Below, piece by piece: positions 36,848 to 47,153 of a stretch of DNA of 64,000 nt (position 1 is its first letter; every line of letters starts with the position of its first letter). The notes below the pieces were generated by a model. It saw only the letters and a program-made list of their open reading frames with translations. It was not told the DNA's origin and made no database searches. Source of the DNA: Pantoea vagans (GTDB lineage: Bacteria; Pseudomonadota; Gammaproteobacteria; Enterobacterales; Enterobacteriaceae); NCBI RefSeq assembly GCF_004792415.1, contig NZ_CP038853.1, forward strand, positions 3,038,001 through 3,102,000. The letters are read 5' to 3'. The position numbers were made by a program, and so were the translations under genes.

Positions 36848-38338
36848 ATGAACCACTATCTTCGCCTCTTCAGCCAGAAAAACGCCGCCGTACTGCTGCT
36901 CCTTGGTTTTGCTTCCGGACTGCCGCTGGCACTGACTTCGGGCACGTTGCAGGCGTGGATGACAGTGGAAAATGTCGATCTGAAAACCATCGGCTTCTTT
37001 TCACTGGTCGGCCAGGCCTATGTCTTTAAATTTCTCTGGTCGCCGATGATGGACCGCTATACGCCGCCGTTTCTCGGCCGGCGTCGCGGCTGGTTACTGC
37101 TGAGTCAGCTGGCGCTGGTGGGCGGGATTGTCGCGATGGGATTTCTGCAGCCAGGCCGCGATCTGACCCTGATGGCGGCGCTGGCAGTGCTGATCGCTTT
37201 CTGCTCCGCCTCACAGGACATCGTTTTTGACGCCTGGAAAACCGATATTCTGCCACCTGAAGAGCGCGGCAGCGGCGCAGCGATTACCGTGCTGGGCTAT
37301 CGGCTGGCGATGCTGATTTCAGGCGGGCTTGCGCTGTGGCTGGCTGACCGTTATCTGGGCTGGCAGGCGACCTACTGGCTGATGGCGCTGATGATGGTGC
37401 CGGGTATTATCGCCACGCTGATGGCGAGCGAGCCGGACACGCGCATTTCCACCCCGCATTCACTGCGACAGGCGGTTGTCGACCCGCTGAAAGATTTCTT
37501 TCAGCGCAACAACGCCTGGCTGCTCATTACGCTGATTATTCTCTACAAGCTGGGCGATGCCTTTGCCGCCTCGCTGACCACCACTTTTCTGATCCGCGGC
37601 GCCGGGTTCAATGCCGGTGACGTCGGCCTGGTTAACAAGACGCTGGGTCTGCTGGCGACCATTATCGGGGCGCTTTATGGCGGCGTACTGATGCAGCGCC
37701 TGAGTCTGTTTCGGGCGCTGCTGATTTTCGGCGTGCTGCAGGCGGTTTCAAACTTTGGTTACTGGCTGCTGGCGGTGACCGACAAACAGTTGTGGAGCAT
37801 GGCCAGCGCAGTCTTTGTCGAAAACCTCTGCGGCGGCATGGGCACTGCGGCCTTTGTCGCGTTATTAATGACGCTGTGCAATAAATCGTTCTCAGCTACC
37901 CAGTTTGCCCTGTTATCAGCGCTCTCCGCAGTGGGCCGGGTCTATGTCGGCCCCGCAGCGGGCTGGCTGGTAGAACTCTGGGGCTGGCCAACTTTTTATG
38001 CTTTCACGGTGATCGCGGGTGTGCCGGGCCTGGTGCTGCTGGCTTTTTGCCGCCAGACGCTTAATCAGGTCGAGCAGAGTGGCAATTTCCTCACACGAAG
38101 CTACTATCCTCATGGCTATCGCTGGACTAATCGTCTGTTTGCAGCCGGCTGCGGTGTGCTGGCTCTCTGGCTGGTCGCGCTGGCACTGAATGCACTGGGG
38201 CTGACTGCGCTGACACCGCTACTGACCCGCCTGTTTGAGCTGGGCATGAGCCTCTCTCTGCTGGCGGTGCTTGCCGGGGTGTTGCTGGATTACAGGGCGC
38301 TGAAGAGAACGCCGGTGTTGCCCGCGTCAGATGCTTAA
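36848..38338 (+). CDS. ampG: Muropeptide (anhydro-muropeptide) permease AmpG
   Basis: AmpG imports GlcNAc-anhydroMurNAc peptides for wall recycling and so feeds the AmpR signal for beta-lactamase induction. The 496-residue MFS protein has about 12-14 membrane segments. It begins MNHYLRLFSQKNAAVLLLLGFASGLPLALTSGTLQAW with the family stretch FLWSPMMDRYTPPFLGRRRGW. Other conserved blocks are SASQDIVFDAWKTDILPPEERGSG and LCGGMGTAAFVALLMTLCNKSFSATQFALLSALSAVGRV. The length is close to E. coli AmpG. It ends 444 bp before cyoA. Confidence 0.97.
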   Translation: MNHYLRLFSQKNAAVLLLLGFASGLPLALTSGTLQAWMTVENVDLKTIGFFSLVGQAYVFKFLWSPMMDRYTPPFLGRRRGWLLLSQLALVGGIVAMGFLQPGRDLTLMAALAVLIAFCSASQDIVFDAWKTDILPPEERGSGAAITVLGYRLAMLISGGLALWLADRYLGWQATYWLMALMMVPGIIATLMASEPDTRISTPHSLRQAVVDPLKDFFQRNNAWLLITLIILYKLGDAFAASLTTTFLIRGAGFNAGDVGLVNKTLGLLATIIGALYGGVLMQRLSLFRALLIFGVLQAVSNFGYWLLAVTDKQLWSMASAVFVENLCGGMGTAAFVALLMTLCNKSFSATQFALLSALSAVGRVYVGPAAGWLVELWGWPTFYAFTVIAGVPGLVLLAFCRQTLNQVEQSGNFLTRSYYPHGYRWTNRLFAAGCGVLALWLVALALNALGLTALTPLLTRLFELGMSLSLLAVLAGVLLDYRALKRTPVLPASDA

Positions 38339-38782
38339 GTGAAATCGATAGGTTAACGGGCTGCGGCTTATTTTGTGACGTCCGGATAAGTCGCCGTCAT
38401 TTATCATCGCGTGTTATTTTTAAAAAATAAGAATAGATCCTGAGGAGGCGTAGCGGAAATACTAAAAACCGGTTAGCAATTACTTTAGTTAAATTTCATC
38501 GCGCAAATGATGCAGACTTGTTAAATATTTGGGAGTTAAAAGTAAGGGTTATTCCTTTCCCTGATTTTTTTACGGTTACTTCCATCGGTTTTTGTTATAT
38601 TGATGCCAACTGCTTGTCTGCGTTAATTATTTGTCACCTGACGCAACATCTGTGACACCCTTAGCAAAAGGTGTCAACACGTATCTGACACATCCTTAAG
38701 CTGGTTTACACTGCATAAACCTTCCCGTAAAATGCGCGCACACTTAAACGACAATAGAGCCCTTTGTCATTGAGGTCGTTAA
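38339..38782. other. cyoABCDE control region
   Basis: This 444-bp AT-rich stretch between ampG and cyoA has no open frame I can support. It holds an ArcA-like box at 38622-38630 and CRP-like half-sites (TTGTGACGT near 38374, ATCTGTGAC near 38649). The length and AT content fit the multi-input (ArcA, Fnr, Fur, CRP) control known for E. coli cyo. The rest holds nothing I recognise. Confidence 0.6.
38622..38630. promoter_or_regulatory. Putative ArcA-binding box upstream of cyoA
   Basis: GTTAATTAT fits the core of the ArcA-P consensus WGTTAATTAW, apart from the base just before it. It lies about 150 bp upstream of cyoA. ArcA represses cyo at low oxygen in E. coli. Confidence 0.5.
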
Positions 38783-39709
38783 ATGAGACTCAGTAAATAC
38801 AATAAAAGTTTGGGGATTTTGTCATTAATTGCAGGCACTTTATTAATGAGTGGCTGCGATAGTGCATTGTTAAATCCCAAAGGACAGATTGCACTGGAGC
38901 AACGTTCGCTGATACTGACTGCCTTTGGCCTGATGTTGATCGTCGTGATTCCCGCAGTCCTGATGGCCGTGGTGTTTGCCTGGAAGTATCGGGCGTCCAA
39001 CACGAATGCGAAGTACAGCCCTAACTGGTCACACTCTAACAAGGTTGAAGCCGTGGTCTGGACCATTCCGATCCTGATCATTCTCTTCCTCAGCGTACTG
39101 ACCTGGAAATCAACCCACGCACTGGAGCCCAGCAAACCGCTGCAATCTGATGTGAAACCGGTTGAGATCGATGTGGTTGCACTGGACTGGAAATGGTTGT
39201 TCATTTACCCGGAACAGGGTATTGCGACCGTGAACCAGATTGCCTTCCCGGCAAATACTCCGGTGAACTTTAAAATCACCTCTAACTCCGTCATGAACTC
39301 TTTCTTCATTCCAACACTCGGCAGCCAGATTTATGCGATGGCGGGTATGCAGACCAAACTGCATCTGATTGCGAATGAACCAGGCACTTTCGACGGTATC
39401 TCTGCGAACTTCAGTGGTCGCGGTTTCTCTGGCATGAAGTTTAAAGCCATTGCAACCAAAGACGATGCGGAATTCCAGCAGTGGGTGGCTAAAGTTAAAG
39501 CAGCCCCTAACACGCTGACCACCATGGAAGATTTCGAGAAAGTGGCTGTGCCAAGCGAAAATCATCCGGTGGAATATTTCTCTTCAGCTGATCCGAAATT
39601 GTTCATGCAGGTTATGGACAAGTTCAGGATGAGCCACGGGAAAATGGACATGCCACAGCATGAAGGTATGGACATGAGTCACGCCGCTTCCGCGGGAGCC
39701 GAGGAATAA
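38783..39709 (+). CDS. cyoA: Cytochrome bo3 ubiquinol oxidase subunit II
   Basis: CyoA is the quinol-oxidase counterpart of cytochrome c oxidase subunit II. The 308-residue product is a lipoprotein (lipobox LMSGC, Cys25) with two N-terminal transmembrane helices and a periplasmic cupredoxin-fold domain ([25 protein letters not shown]). As expected for quinol oxidases, the copper-A ligands are missing. The C-terminal tail is rich in Met and His ([16 protein letters not shown]). First gene of cyoABCDE; cyoB starts four bases after the stop. Confidence 0.98.
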   Translation: MRLSKYNKSLGILSLIAGTLLMSGCDSALLNPKGQIALEQRSLILTAFGLMLIVVIPAVLMAVVFAWKYRASNTNAKYSPNWSHSNKVEAVVWTIPILIILFLSVLTWKSTHALEPSKPLQSDVKPVEIDVVALDWKWLFIYPEQGIATVNQIAFPANTPVNFKITSNSVMNSFFIPTLGSQIYAMAGMQTKLHLIANEPGTFDGISANFSGRGFSGMKFKAIATKDDAEFQQWVAKVKAAPNTLTTMEDFEKVAVPSENHPVEYFSSADPKLFMQVMDKFRMSHGKMDMPQHEGMDMSHAASAGAEE

Positions 39710-39713
39710 TACG

Positions 39714-41696
39714 ATGTTAGGAAAATTAACACTTGATGCAGTGCCGTATCATGAGCCGATTATCATGGTTACGGTTGCCGCTATCCTGATAGGTGGTGCT
39801 GCGCTGGTCGCTGCGCTCACCTATTTTGGTAAGTGGAAATATCTGTGGTCTGAATGGCTGACGTCAGTTGACCACAAACGCCTGGGTATCATGTATATCA
39901 TCATGGCGTTCGTCATGCTGATTCGTGGCTTCGCAGATGCCATTATGATGCGTACCCAGCAGGTGATGGCTTCGGCCGGTGAAGCGGGCATTCTGCCACC
40001 GCACCACTACGACCAGATCTTTACCGCGCACGGCGTGATTATGATCTTCTTCGTGGCGATGCCTTTCGTGGTTGGCCTGATGAACATCGCCGTTCCGTTG
40101 CAGATTGGTGCACGTGACGTTGCGTTCCCGTTCCTGAACAACCTGAGCTTCTGGTTTACCGCGGTCGGTGTGATCCTGGTTAACCTGTCTCTGGGTGTGG
40201 GCGAGTTCGCACAGACCGGCTGGCTGGCTTATCCGCCGCTCTCCGGCGCGGAGTACAGTCCCGGCGTCGGGGTCGATTACTGGATCTGGAGCCTTCAGCT
40301 CTCAGGTATTGGTACGACCTTAACCGGTATTAACTTCTTCGTAACCATCCTGAAGATGCGCGCACCGGGCATGAGCCTGTTCAAAATGCCGGTATTTACC
40401 TGGACCGCGCTGTGCACCAACGTCCTGATCATCGCTGCGTTCCCGGTTCTGACCGTGACCCTGGCGCTGTTGACCCTTGATCGTTATCTCGGCTTCCATT
40501 TCTTCACCAATGAAATGGGCGGGAACATGATGATGTACGTCAACCTGATCTGGGTCTGGGGTCATCCGGAAGTGTATATTCTGGTACTGCCGGTGTTTGG
40601 TGTGTTCGCAGAAATTACCGCGACCTTCTCCAAAAAACGTCTGTTTGGTTATACCTCACTGGTATGGGCGACCATCGCCATTACCGTGCTGTCGTTCATC
40701 GTCTGGTTGCACCACTTCTTCACCATGGGTGCGGGTGCCAACGTTAACGCCTTCTTCGGTATCATGACGATGATCATCGCGATTCCGACCGGGGTTAAAA
40801 TCTTTAACTGGCTGTTCACCATGTATCAGGGCCGCATTCAGATGCACTCTGCCATGCTGTGGACCGTTGGCTTCCTGGTAACCTTCTCTGTAGGAGGTAT
40901 GACCGGCGTACTGCTGGCCGTTCCGGGCGCTGACTTTATTCTGCACAACAGCCTGTTCCTGATTGCACACTTCCACAACGTAATCATCGGTGGTGTGGTC
41001 TTCGGTTGTATGGCGGGCGTGACCTACTGGTTCCCGAAAGCATTCGGCTTTACCCTGAACGAAACCTGGGGTAAGCGCGCATTCTGGTTCTGGATCATTG
41101 GCTTCTTCGTTGCCTTTATGCCGCTGTACGCACTGGGCTTCATGGGTATGACCCGTCGTCTGAGCCAGGATATCGATCCACAGTTCCACCCTCTTCTGGT
41201 GGTTGCTGCGGTCGGTGCGGGTCTGATTGCACTGGGTATCCTGTGTCAGCTGACCATGTTCTACGTCTCGGTACGTGACCGCGACCAGAACCGTGATGTG
41301 ACAGGTGACCCGTGGGGCGGTCGTACGCTGGAGTGGGCAACCTCTTCACCACCTCCGTTCTATAACTTTGCTGTGATCCCACATGTCCATGAGCGTGATG
41401 CGTTCTGGGAAATGAAAGAGAAAGGCGAAGCGTACAAACAGCCGGCATCGTATGAAGAAATTCATATGCCGAAAAACAGTGGTGCGGCAATCGTCATCTG
41501 CGCATTCGCTACTGTGATGGGCTTCGCGCTGATCTGGCATATCTGGTGGATGGCGGGTCTTTCATTCCTCGGCATGATCGTTACCTGGATCGTGAAGAGC
41601 TTCGACGAAGACGTGGATTACTACGTTCCGGTTGCCGAAGTTCAGAAGATTGAGAACCAGCACTTTGACGAAATCAGCAAAGCAGGTCTGAAATAA
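39714..41696 (+). CDS. cyoB: Cytochrome bo3 ubiquinol oxidase subunit I
   Basis: CyoB is the catalytic core, with low-spin heme b, heme o3 and copper B, and it pumps protons while reducing oxygen to water. The 660-residue multi-helix protein carries heme-ligand regions [15 protein letters not shown] and [10 protein letters not shown]. The copper B/cross-link segment is [16 protein letters not shown], where His and Tyr lie, followed by WLHHFFTMG. It overlaps cyoC by one base (TAATG). Confidence 0.98.
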   Translation: MLGKLTLDAVPYHEPIIMVTVAAILIGGAALVAALTYFGKWKYLWSEWLTSVDHKRLGIMYIIMAFVMLIRGFADAIMMRTQQVMASAGEAGILPPHHYDQIFTAHGVIMIFFVAMPFVVGLMNIAVPLQIGARDVAFPFLNNLSFWFTAVGVILVNLSLGVGEFAQTGWLAYPPLSGAEYSPGVGVDYWIWSLQLSGIGTTLTGINFFVTILKMRAPGMSLFKMPVFTWTALCTNVLIIAAFPVLTVTLALLTLDRYLGFHFFTNEMGGNMMMYVNLIWVWGHPEVYILVLPVFGVFAEITATFSKKRLFGYTSLVWATIAITVLSFIVWLHHFFTMGAGANVNAFFGIMTMIIAIPTGVKIFNWLFTMYQGRIQMHSAMLWTVGFLVTFSVGGMTGVLLAVPGADFILHNSLFLIAHFHNVIIGGVVFGCMAGVTYWFPKAFGFTLNETWGKRAFWFWIIGFFVAFMPLYALGFMGMTRRLSQDIDPQFHPLLVVAAVGAGLIALGILCQLTMFYVSVRDRDQNRDVTGDPWGGRTLEWATSSPPPFYNFAVIPHVHERDAFWEMKEKGEAYKQPASYEEIHMPKNSGAAIVICAFATVMGFALIWHIWWMAGLSFLGMIVTWIVKSFDEDVDYYVPVAEVQKIENQHFDEISKAGLK

Positions 41697-42313
41697 TGTC
41701 AACTGAAACTCTGATTAAACATCACCACGACGCCCATGCGGAGCATGGGCATCACGATGCAGGAGCCAATAAAGTCTTTGGCTTCTGGATCTACCTGATG
41801 AGTGACTGCATTATCTTCGCAACCCTGTTTGCGACCTATGCCGTCATGGTCAACAACACTGCCGGTGGCCCGGCAGGTAAAGATATCTTTGAGCTGCCGT
41901 TTGTTCTGGTAGAAACCGCCCTGCTGCTGTTGAGTTCGATCACTTACGGCATGGCTGTTATCTCCATGAACAAGGAGCAAAAAGGTGCCGTTATCGGCTG
42001 GCTGGCGCTGACCTTCCTGTTCGGTCTGGGCTTCATCGGGATGGAAATCTATGAATTCCATCACCTGATTGCTGAAGGCTTTGGTCCGGATCGCAGTGGC
42101 TTCCTGTCTGGCTTCTTTACGCTGGTCGGTACCCACGGTCTGCACGTGACCTCCGGTCTGATCTGGATGCTGGTTCTGATGTTCCAGATTTCCAAACGTG
42201 GCCTGAACGCGACTAACCGCACCCGTATCATGTGTCTGAGCCTGTTCTGGCACTTCCTGGACGTGGTCTGGATTTGCGTCTTCACCGTTGTTTACCTGAT
42301 GGGAGCCATGTAA
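41696..42313 (+). CDS. cyoC: Cytochrome bo3 ubiquinol oxidase subunit III
   Basis: CyoC is a 205-residue structural subunit with five transmembrane helices that stabilises subunit I. The N-terminus is His-rich ([18 protein letters not shown]) and may face the cytoplasm. Family blocks [40 protein letters not shown] and [17 protein letters not shown] are intact. It overlaps cyoB by one base at its start and cyoD by one base at its end, so the three genes are translationally coupled. Confidence 0.98.
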   Translation: MSTETLIKHHHDAHAEHGHHDAGANKVFGFWIYLMSDCIIFATLFATYAVMVNNTAGGPAGKDIFELPFVLVETALLLLSSITYGMAVISMNKEQKGAVIGWLALTFLFGLGFIGMEIYEFHHLIAEGFGPDRSGFLSGFFTLVGTHGLHVTSGLIWMLVLMFQISKRGLNATNRTRIMCLSLFWHFLDVVWICVFTVVYLMGAM

Positions 42314-42642
42314 TGAGTCATTCTGTTAACGAACATGGCGCTTCACACGGTAGCGTGAAGTCCTACATGATCGGCTTCATCCTCTCTATCATCCTGACGG
42401 CAATCCCGTTCTGGATGGTGATGGATGGCAGTGCATCTCACGGTACTATCCTCGGTGTTGTTCTGGTGTGTGCGGTCATTCAGGTGCTGGTTCACCTGGT
42501 GTACTTCCTGCACTTAGACAGCAAATCTGAGGGTGGCTGGAACATGGTAGCCATTGTTTTCTCGGCCATCATCATCCTGATTGTCGTAGTAGGCTCACTG
42601 TGGATCATGTGGAACCTCAACTACAACATGATGCCTCACTAA
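42313..42642 (+). CDS. cyoD: Cytochrome bo3 ubiquinol oxidase subunit IV
   Basis: CyoD is the small fourth subunit needed for assembly of the copper B site in E. coli. The 109-residue product starts at ATG 42313 ([21 protein letters not shown]), overlapping the cyoC stop by one base, and has three hydrophobic helices. The frame stays open upstream inside cyoC, but the 27 extra codons are shadow sequence. cyoE follows after 13 bp. Confidence 0.97.
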   Translation: MSHSVNEHGASHGSVKSYMIGFILSIILTAIPFWMVMDGSASHGTILGVVLVCAVIQVLVHLVYFLHLDSKSEGGWNMVAIVFSAIIILIVVVGSLWIMWNLNYNMMPH

Positions 42643-42655
42643 AGAGTCACGCGTA

Positions 42656-43543
42656 ATGTTTAAGCAATACCTGCAAGTTACAAAACCAGGAATTATTTTC
42701 GGGAATTTAATTTCTGTGATCGGCGGATTCCTGTTGGCCTCCAAAGGCAACACGGATTACGCCCTGTTTCTCATCACCCTGGTGGGCGTGTCACTGGTGG
42801 TTGCATCAGGTTGTGTTTTCAACAACGTGATTGACCGCGACATCGATATCAAGATGGAGAGAACCAGGAATCGGGTGCTGGTACAAGGCCTTATCTCCGC
42901 GAAAGTAAGCCTGGTTTATGCCACTGTGCTGGGTATTGCTGGCTTTGCGTTGCTCTACTTCGGTGCTAATCCGCTGGCCATGTGGCTGGCGGTGATGGGC
43001 TTCGTGGTGTACGTGGGCATCTACAGTCTGTACATGAAGCGTAATTCCGTTTACGGAACGCTGATTGGCAGCCTGTCGGGTGCTGCGCCGCCGGTTATCG
43101 GCTACTGCGCCGTCTCTAACCAGTTTGATGCTGGCGCGTTGATCCTTCTGGCTATCTTTAGCCTGTGGCAGATGCCGCATTCGTACGCGATTGCTATCTT
43201 CCGCTTTAAAGATTACCAGGCAGCGAACATCCCGGTTCTGCCGGTGGTGAAAGGCATTTCCGTCGCGAAGAATCATATTACGCTCTATATCCTGGCGTTT
43301 ATGATTGCCACGCTGATGCTGACGCTGGGCGGTTACGCGGGCTACAAATATCTGGTGGTGGCCGCTGCGGTCAGCGTCTGGTGGCTGGGCATGGCGTTAT
43401 CGGGTTACAAAACCGCAGATGACCGTGTCTGGGCGCGTAAGCTGTTTGTCTTCTCTATCGTAACCATCACCGCGCTGAGCGTGATGATGTCGGTAGATTC
43501 GATGGCTCCGGCTTCGAAGGACCTGCTGACATACGTCTGGTAA
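42656..43543 (+). CDS. cyoE: Protoheme IX farnesyltransferase (heme o synthase)
   Basis: CyoE adds the farnesyl chain to protoheme to make heme o for the CyoB active site. The 295-residue UbiA-family membrane enzyme has the aspartate-rich prenyl-diphosphate motif [18 protein letters not shown] near residue 60 and a second acidic region near [19 protein letters not shown]. Its length is the E. coli length within a residue. Last gene of the cyo operon, closed by the terminator at 43564-43594. Confidence 0.97.
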   Translation: MFKQYLQVTKPGIIFGNLISVIGGFLLASKGNTDYALFLITLVGVSLVVASGCVFNNVIDRDIDIKMERTRNRVLVQGLISAKVSLVYATVLGIAGFALLYFGANPLAMWLAVMGFVVYVGIYSLYMKRNSVYGTLIGSLSGAAPPVIGYCAVSNQFDAGALILLAIFSLWQMPHSYAIAIFRFKDYQAANIPVLPVVKGISVAKNHITLYILAFMIATLMLTLGGYAGYKYLVVAAAVSVWWLGMALSGYKTADDRVWARKLFVFSIVTITALSVMMSVDSMAPASKDLLTYVW

Positions 43544-43563
43544 CCGGCACCGATACAGCATGA

Positions 43564-43594
43564 AAAGGGCGCGATTTTCGCGCCCTTTCTTTTT
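43564..43594 (+). terminator. Terminator of cyoABCDE
   Basis: A 10-bp stem AAAGGGCGCG/CGCGCCCTTT with an ATTTT loop, then CTTTTTG, about 20 bp after the cyoE stop. Confidence 0.92.
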
Positions 43595-43675
43595 GTTACC
43601 ACTGCTTAAAAACTATTGTTTTACCCGCCCTGCCCCGCCCCCTAGAATAAATGCAGCACATTAACAGAGGTTGGA

Positions 43676-45040
43676 ATGAACGATAATAAAATGACTCCGG
43701 TGGAGCTGCGCGCCACATGGGGCCTCGGTACGGTCTTTTCCCTGCGTATGCTTGGGATGTTTATGGTCCTGCCGGTACTGACCACTTATGGCATGGCATT
43801 ACAGGGCGCGAGTGAAACCTTAATTGGTCTGGCGATTGGCATCTATGGCCTTGCCCAGGCAATATTTCAGATTCCTTTTGGCCTGCTCTCTGATCGCATC
43901 GGCCGCAAGCCGTTGATCGTTGGCGGACTGCTGCTGTTTGTTCTGGGCAGCGTTATCGCAGCCTGCACCGACTCCATCTGGGGCATTATTCTGGGCCGTG
44001 CATTACAAGGCTCGGGCGCGATTGCGGCTGCGGTGATGGCGCTGTTATCCGACTTAACCCGTGAGCAGAACCGCACCAAAGCGATGGCCTTTATCGGCAT
44101 CAGTTTTGGCGTGACCTTCGCGATTGCGATGGTGGTCGGCCCGGTTGTGACTCATGCATTGGGTCTGCATGCGCTGTTCTGGATGATTGCGATTCTGGCG
44201 TCACTGGGAATCGTGATCACTCTTCTCGTGGTGCCATCGGCTTCCCATCATGTCCTGAACCGAGAATCGGGCATGGTGAAAGGCAGCTTCCGTAAAGTGA
44301 TGGCTAACCCGCGTCTGGTGAAGCTCAACATCGGGATTTTCTGCCTGCACGTTCTGCTGATGTCGAGTTTTGTTGCGTTGCCTGGGCAGTTTGAACAGGC
44401 TGGATTCCCGGCCCCCGAGCACTGGAAAGTCTATCTCTCTACCATGCTGATCGCCTTTGCGGGCGTGGTCCCGTTCATCATCTATGCCGAAGTGAAGCGC
44501 CGTATGAAGCGCGTCTTTGTCGGCTGCGTCGGGATGATTGTGATTGCGGAGATCGTGCTGTGGGGTGCAGAAGGCCACTTCTGGACGCTGGTAGTGGGTG
44601 TTCAGCTCTTCTTCTTCGCCTTTAATCTGATGGAGGCCATTCTGCCTTCATTAATCAGTAAAGAGTCGCCCGCAGGTTACAAAGGTACGGCAATGGGAAT
44701 CTACTCCACCAGCCAGTTCCTGGGCGTGGCCGTTGGCGGCAGCATGGGTGGCTGGGTGTTTGGTCATTTCGATGCGCAGACCGTGTTCCTGGTGGGCGCG
44801 ATGGTGGCAGCAGCCTGGCTGTTTGTCAGCATGACGATGCAGGAGCCGCCTTATGTCAGCAGCCTGCGCATCGTCCTGAGTGATGCCGCACTGGCTGTGC
44901 CGAATCTTGAGCAGCGTCTGAAAGCTCAGAAAGGCGTTAACTCCGTGTTTATCGTGCCGGAAGAAAAAAGCGCGTATATCAAAATTGATAGTAAGGTCAC
45001 CAGCCGGCCTGAGCTGGAAGCGCTGCTGGGGAGTTGCTGA
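43676..45040 (+). CDS. yajR: MFS transporter YajR
   Basis: YajR is a 454-residue proton-driven major facilitator protein with 12 membrane helices; the substrate is unknown. The MFS motif A GLLSDRIGRKPLIV lies near residue 70. The C-terminal cytoplasmic domain (about 390-454, VLSDAALAVPNLEQRLKAQKGVNSVFIVPEEKSAYIKID) is the ferredoxin-like YAM domain that distinguishes YajR from other MFS members. It starts at ATG 43676. A 565-bp gene-free region with repeats follows. Confidence 0.95.
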   Translation: MNDNKMTPVELRATWGLGTVFSLRMLGMFMVLPVLTTYGMALQGASETLIGLAIGIYGLAQAIFQIPFGLLSDRIGRKPLIVGGLLLFVLGSVIAACTDSIWGIILGRALQGSGAIAAAVMALLSDLTREQNRTKAMAFIGISFGVTFAIAMVVGPVVTHALGLHALFWMIAILASLGIVITLLVVPSASHHVLNRESGMVKGSFRKVMANPRLVKLNIGIFCLHVLLMSSFVALPGQFEQAGFPAPEHWKVYLSTMLIAFAGVVPFIIYAEVKRRMKRVFVGCVGMIVIAEIVLWGAEGHFWTLVVGVQLFFFAFNLMEAILPSLISKESPAGYKGTAMGIYSTSQFLGVAVGGSMGGWVFGHFDAQTVFLVGAMVAAAWLFVSMTMQEPPYVSSLRIVLSDAALAVPNLEQRLKAQKGVNSVFIVPEEKSAYIKIDSKVTSRPELEALLGSC

Positions 45041-45097
45041 TTTCCAAACTGTTCTAGCGACACCATCTGCCCGTTTAGCTGTAAGATCGAGCTGGCT

Positions 45098-45203
45098 CAG
45101 GGAACAGGGTCAGATCGGAAAGTCGCAAAAGCCGCCATCCATGGCACGCTCGGCCCGCGCCGTCCTGGCGCGGGACGCTTTCCTCTTCTGACCCTGTCCC
45201 CTG
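45098..45203 (+). repeat. Cloverleaf-like palindromic repeat, copy A
   Basis: A 106-bp element closed by 17-base arms, CAGGGAACAGGGTCAGA and TCTGACCCTGTCCCCTG (16 of 17 pairs), extended by GGAAAG/CTTTCC. Inside are a CCCGCGCC/GGCGCGGG hairpin (45154-45174) and a GCCATCCATGGC dyad (45134-45145). It shares its core (GCAAAAG, CATCCATGGC, GC-rich hairpin, GCTTT) with copy B in the opposite orientation. Confidence 0.8.
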
Positions 45204-45310
45204 CGCCCCTTAGCTTTTGCGTTGCTGCCAGGTTCAGCCGAATTTAAATTTCTGAGTAAATATCACCCCGCACAATCCTTCTTACAGACCACTAACCAGC
45301 TTAAAGCGAT

Positions 45311-45411
45311 GGGAGCCTGTGCCTGTAGCAAAGCATCGCGGGCCAGGGATGGCCCGCGCTGAGCCAGCCATGGATGACGCTTTTGCGTCTTTGCGAAAGG
45401 CACAGGCTTCC
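45311..45411 (-). repeat. Cloverleaf-like palindromic repeat, copy B
   Basis: A 101-bp element, inverted relative to copy A. Its closing arms are GGGAGCCTGTGCCT and AGGCACAGGCTTCC (13 of 14 pairs), then GCAAAG/CTTTGC. Inner hairpins are CGCGGGCC/GGCCCGCG (45337-45358) and GACGC-TTTT-GCGTC (45376-45389). The core matches copy A, but the closing arms have a different sequence that still pairs. Confidence 0.8.
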
Positions 45412-45540
45412 TGAGCCTGAACGCGATGTTCCAGACGACATCCATCTCACAAAGCGATATAAGCAAGGTGCGAGCACGTAAATATCCCAGACCAAGTTTT
45501 GCAAATTCAGAGAGTTAGAAGCCCGCACACGGTAGATAAC

Positions 45541-45567
45541 AAAAAACCCGGCCTGAGCCGGGTTTTT
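45541..45567 (-). terminator. Terminator of yajQ
   Basis: Stem AACCCGGC/GCCGGGTT with a CTGA loop, flanked by A-runs and T-runs on both sides, so it may work in both directions. Confidence 0.88.
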
Positions 45568-45605
45568 CATCACTGCATTCATGCTGAAAATTCAGCCTCC
45601 CCCAC

Positions 45606-46097
45606 TTAATCGCGGAAGTTCTTAAACTGGAACGGCTGGCCCAGATTGCTGCCGCGCACGATCGCCATCGCACCCTGCAAATCATCACGCGCCTTGCCGG
45701 TCACACGCAATGCTTCACCCTGAATCTGGGTCTGCACTTTCAGCTTGCTGTCTTTAATCAGCTTCACCAGCTTCTTCGCCACGTCGCTCTCAATGCCTTT
45801 TTTCAGTTTGGCATCGACCGCCCAGCTTTTGCCGCTGTGCTCGATCTCTTCCGGCACCTCTAAGGCTCCGCCTTCAATCCCGCGCTTCAGCAACTTCTCA
45901 CGTAAAATGTCGACCAGCTGCTTAACCTGGAAATCAGACTCGCTGGTGATCTTGATGGTTTCATTCTTTTCGTTGAGCTCGAACTCGGCGCTCACGTTGC
46001 GGAAATCGAAGCGGGTAGACACTTCACGGTTAGCATTCTCCACCGCATTGCGAATTTCCTGCAGATCGACTTCTGAAACGATATCGAAAGATGGCAT
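45606..46097 (-). CDS. yajQ: YajQ-family nucleotide-binding protein (UPF0234)
   Basis: A 163-residue protein of the YajQ family. Xanthomonas members bind cyclic di-GMP, and the E. coli protein binds nucleotides and tRNA in vitro. It starts [26 protein letters not shown] and has two alpha/beta domains, with [24 protein letters not shown] and [33 protein letters not shown]. The end is [10 protein letters not shown], as in E. coli. ATG 46097 was chosen over an ATG 11 codons upstream. It diverges from panE across 135 bp. Confidence 0.96.
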   Translation of the reverse strand: MPSFDIVSEVDLQEIRNAVENANREVSTRFDFRNVSAEFELNEKNETIKITSESDFQVKQLVDILREKLLKRGIEGGALEVPEEIEHSGKSWAVDAKLKKGIESDVAKKLVKLIKDSKLKVQTQIQGEALRVTGKARDDLQGAMAIVRGSNLGQPFQFKNFRD

Positions 46098-46232
46098 CTC
46101 TTCTTCTCCTGACGCTAAAGTGACATGCATAATACGCGTCTTAAGGTGCTAAATAAAATCAGGCTGCACACAACGCTATAATGTAGGTGTGACAGTAAAT
46201 AACAGATGGATAGCCCGCCAGCGGGAGGCAGC

Positions 46233-47153
46233 ATGAAAATTACCGTGTTAGGTTGCGGTGCATTGGGTCAGGTCTGGCTGACAGCGCTTGCCCGCCAGGG
46301 ACATGAAGTACAGGGATGGCTGCGCGTGCCGCAGCCTTACTGCTCAGCCAATGTAATTGATCCACAGGGCAACATCTCGAATCGCACGTTTATCGCCAAC
46401 GATCCGCTATTCCTGGCGGAAAGCCAGCTGCTGCTGGTCACGCTCAAAGCGCCACAGGTCTCGCCCGCGGTGAAGAATCTGGAAAGCGTGTTGCCAGAAA
46501 ACTGCCCGGTACTGCTGCTGCACAACGGTATGGGTACGCTGGAGGAACTCAAAGGGCTGACTCAGCCACTCCTGCGTGGCGTCACCACGCATGCGGCGAT
46601 GCGTGATGGCACCGTTATCAAGCACATCGCCAGTGGCATCACCCACATTGGTCCCGGTAACCGCAAAAGCGCCGCTTACAGTGACCTCGCCGACATTCTG
46701 CACCCTGCCCTGCCCGATGTTGCCTGGCATGACAACATCCGGGCGACCTGCTGGCGCAAACTGGCCGTCAACTGCGTCATCAACCCGCTCAGCGTGGAGT
46801 ATGAGTGCCAGAACGGCGCACTACGCGCGTATCCGGAGCAGATCGCGCAACTGTGCGAAGAGATCAGCTGGGTTATGGAGCGTGAAGGCCAGAATGTGGC
46901 CAGCGACAGCCTGCAGGACATCATCTTCGACGTGATCGAAAGCACGGCGGCCAATACCTCTTCGATGCTGCAGGACGTGCGCGCCCAGCGGCTCACTGAA
47001 ATCGACTATATCAGCGGCTTTCTGCTGCGCCGCGCCCGGACGCACGGCCTGGTGCTGACGGAGAACACCCGTCTGTATGACATTGTAAAACGCAAGGAGT
47101 CCCATTATGACCGCGAACGCATCGGTGCTGGTTTGCCTGGCACATGGCAGTGA
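46233..47153 (+). CDS. panE: 2-dehydropantoate 2-reductase
   Basis: PanE reduces ketopantoate to pantoate with NADPH in pantothenate synthesis. The 306-residue product has the nucleotide-binding start [16 protein letters not shown] (GxGxxG), the LLHNGMG loop and the catalytic lysine in [14 protein letters not shown] (near 176). Glu, Asn and Ser contacts lie in [25 protein letters not shown] (ANTSSML here). The 3' end overlaps yajL by 47 bp in a different frame, longer than a simple coupling overlap. Confidence 0.95.
   Translation: MKITVLGCGALGQVWLTALARQGHEVQGWLRVPQPYCSANVIDPQGNISNRTFIANDPLFLAESQLLLVTLKAPQVSPAVKNLESVLPENCPVLLLHNGMGTLEELKGLTQPLLRGVTTHAAMRDGTVIKHIASGITHIGPGNRKSAAYSDLADILHPALPDVAWHDNIRATCWRKLAVNCVINPLSVEYECQNGALRAYPEQIAQLCEEISWVMEREGQNVASDSLQDIIFDVIESTAANTSSMLQDVRAQRLTEIDYISGFLLRRARTHGLVLTENTRLYDIVKRKESHYDRERIGAGLPGTWQ

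Larger units (their letters stand above)
45041..45605. other. yajR-yajQ intergenic region with two inverted repeats
   Basis: This 565-bp stretch separates the stops of the convergent genes yajR and yajQ. It holds two related, mutually inverted palindromic elements (45098-45203 and 45311-45411) and the yajQ terminator (45541-45567). Short open frames across the elements (for example 44985-45191 and 45263-45466) are judged spurious. Confidence 0.75.

Noticed and set aside
42232..42312. Upstream extension of cyoD
   Set aside because: It lies inside cyoC in another frame; the one-base overlap start at 42313 matches the E. coli protein.
44985..45191. 68-codon frame spanning the yajR end and repeat copy A
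   Set aside because: It begins inside yajR in another frame and ends in the repeat, with no start signal.
45263..45582. Overlapping short frames over the yajR-yajQ repeats
   Set aside because: They read through palindromic repeat DNA. Peptides such as HPWLAQRGPSLARDAL are translations of the repeat core, not genes.
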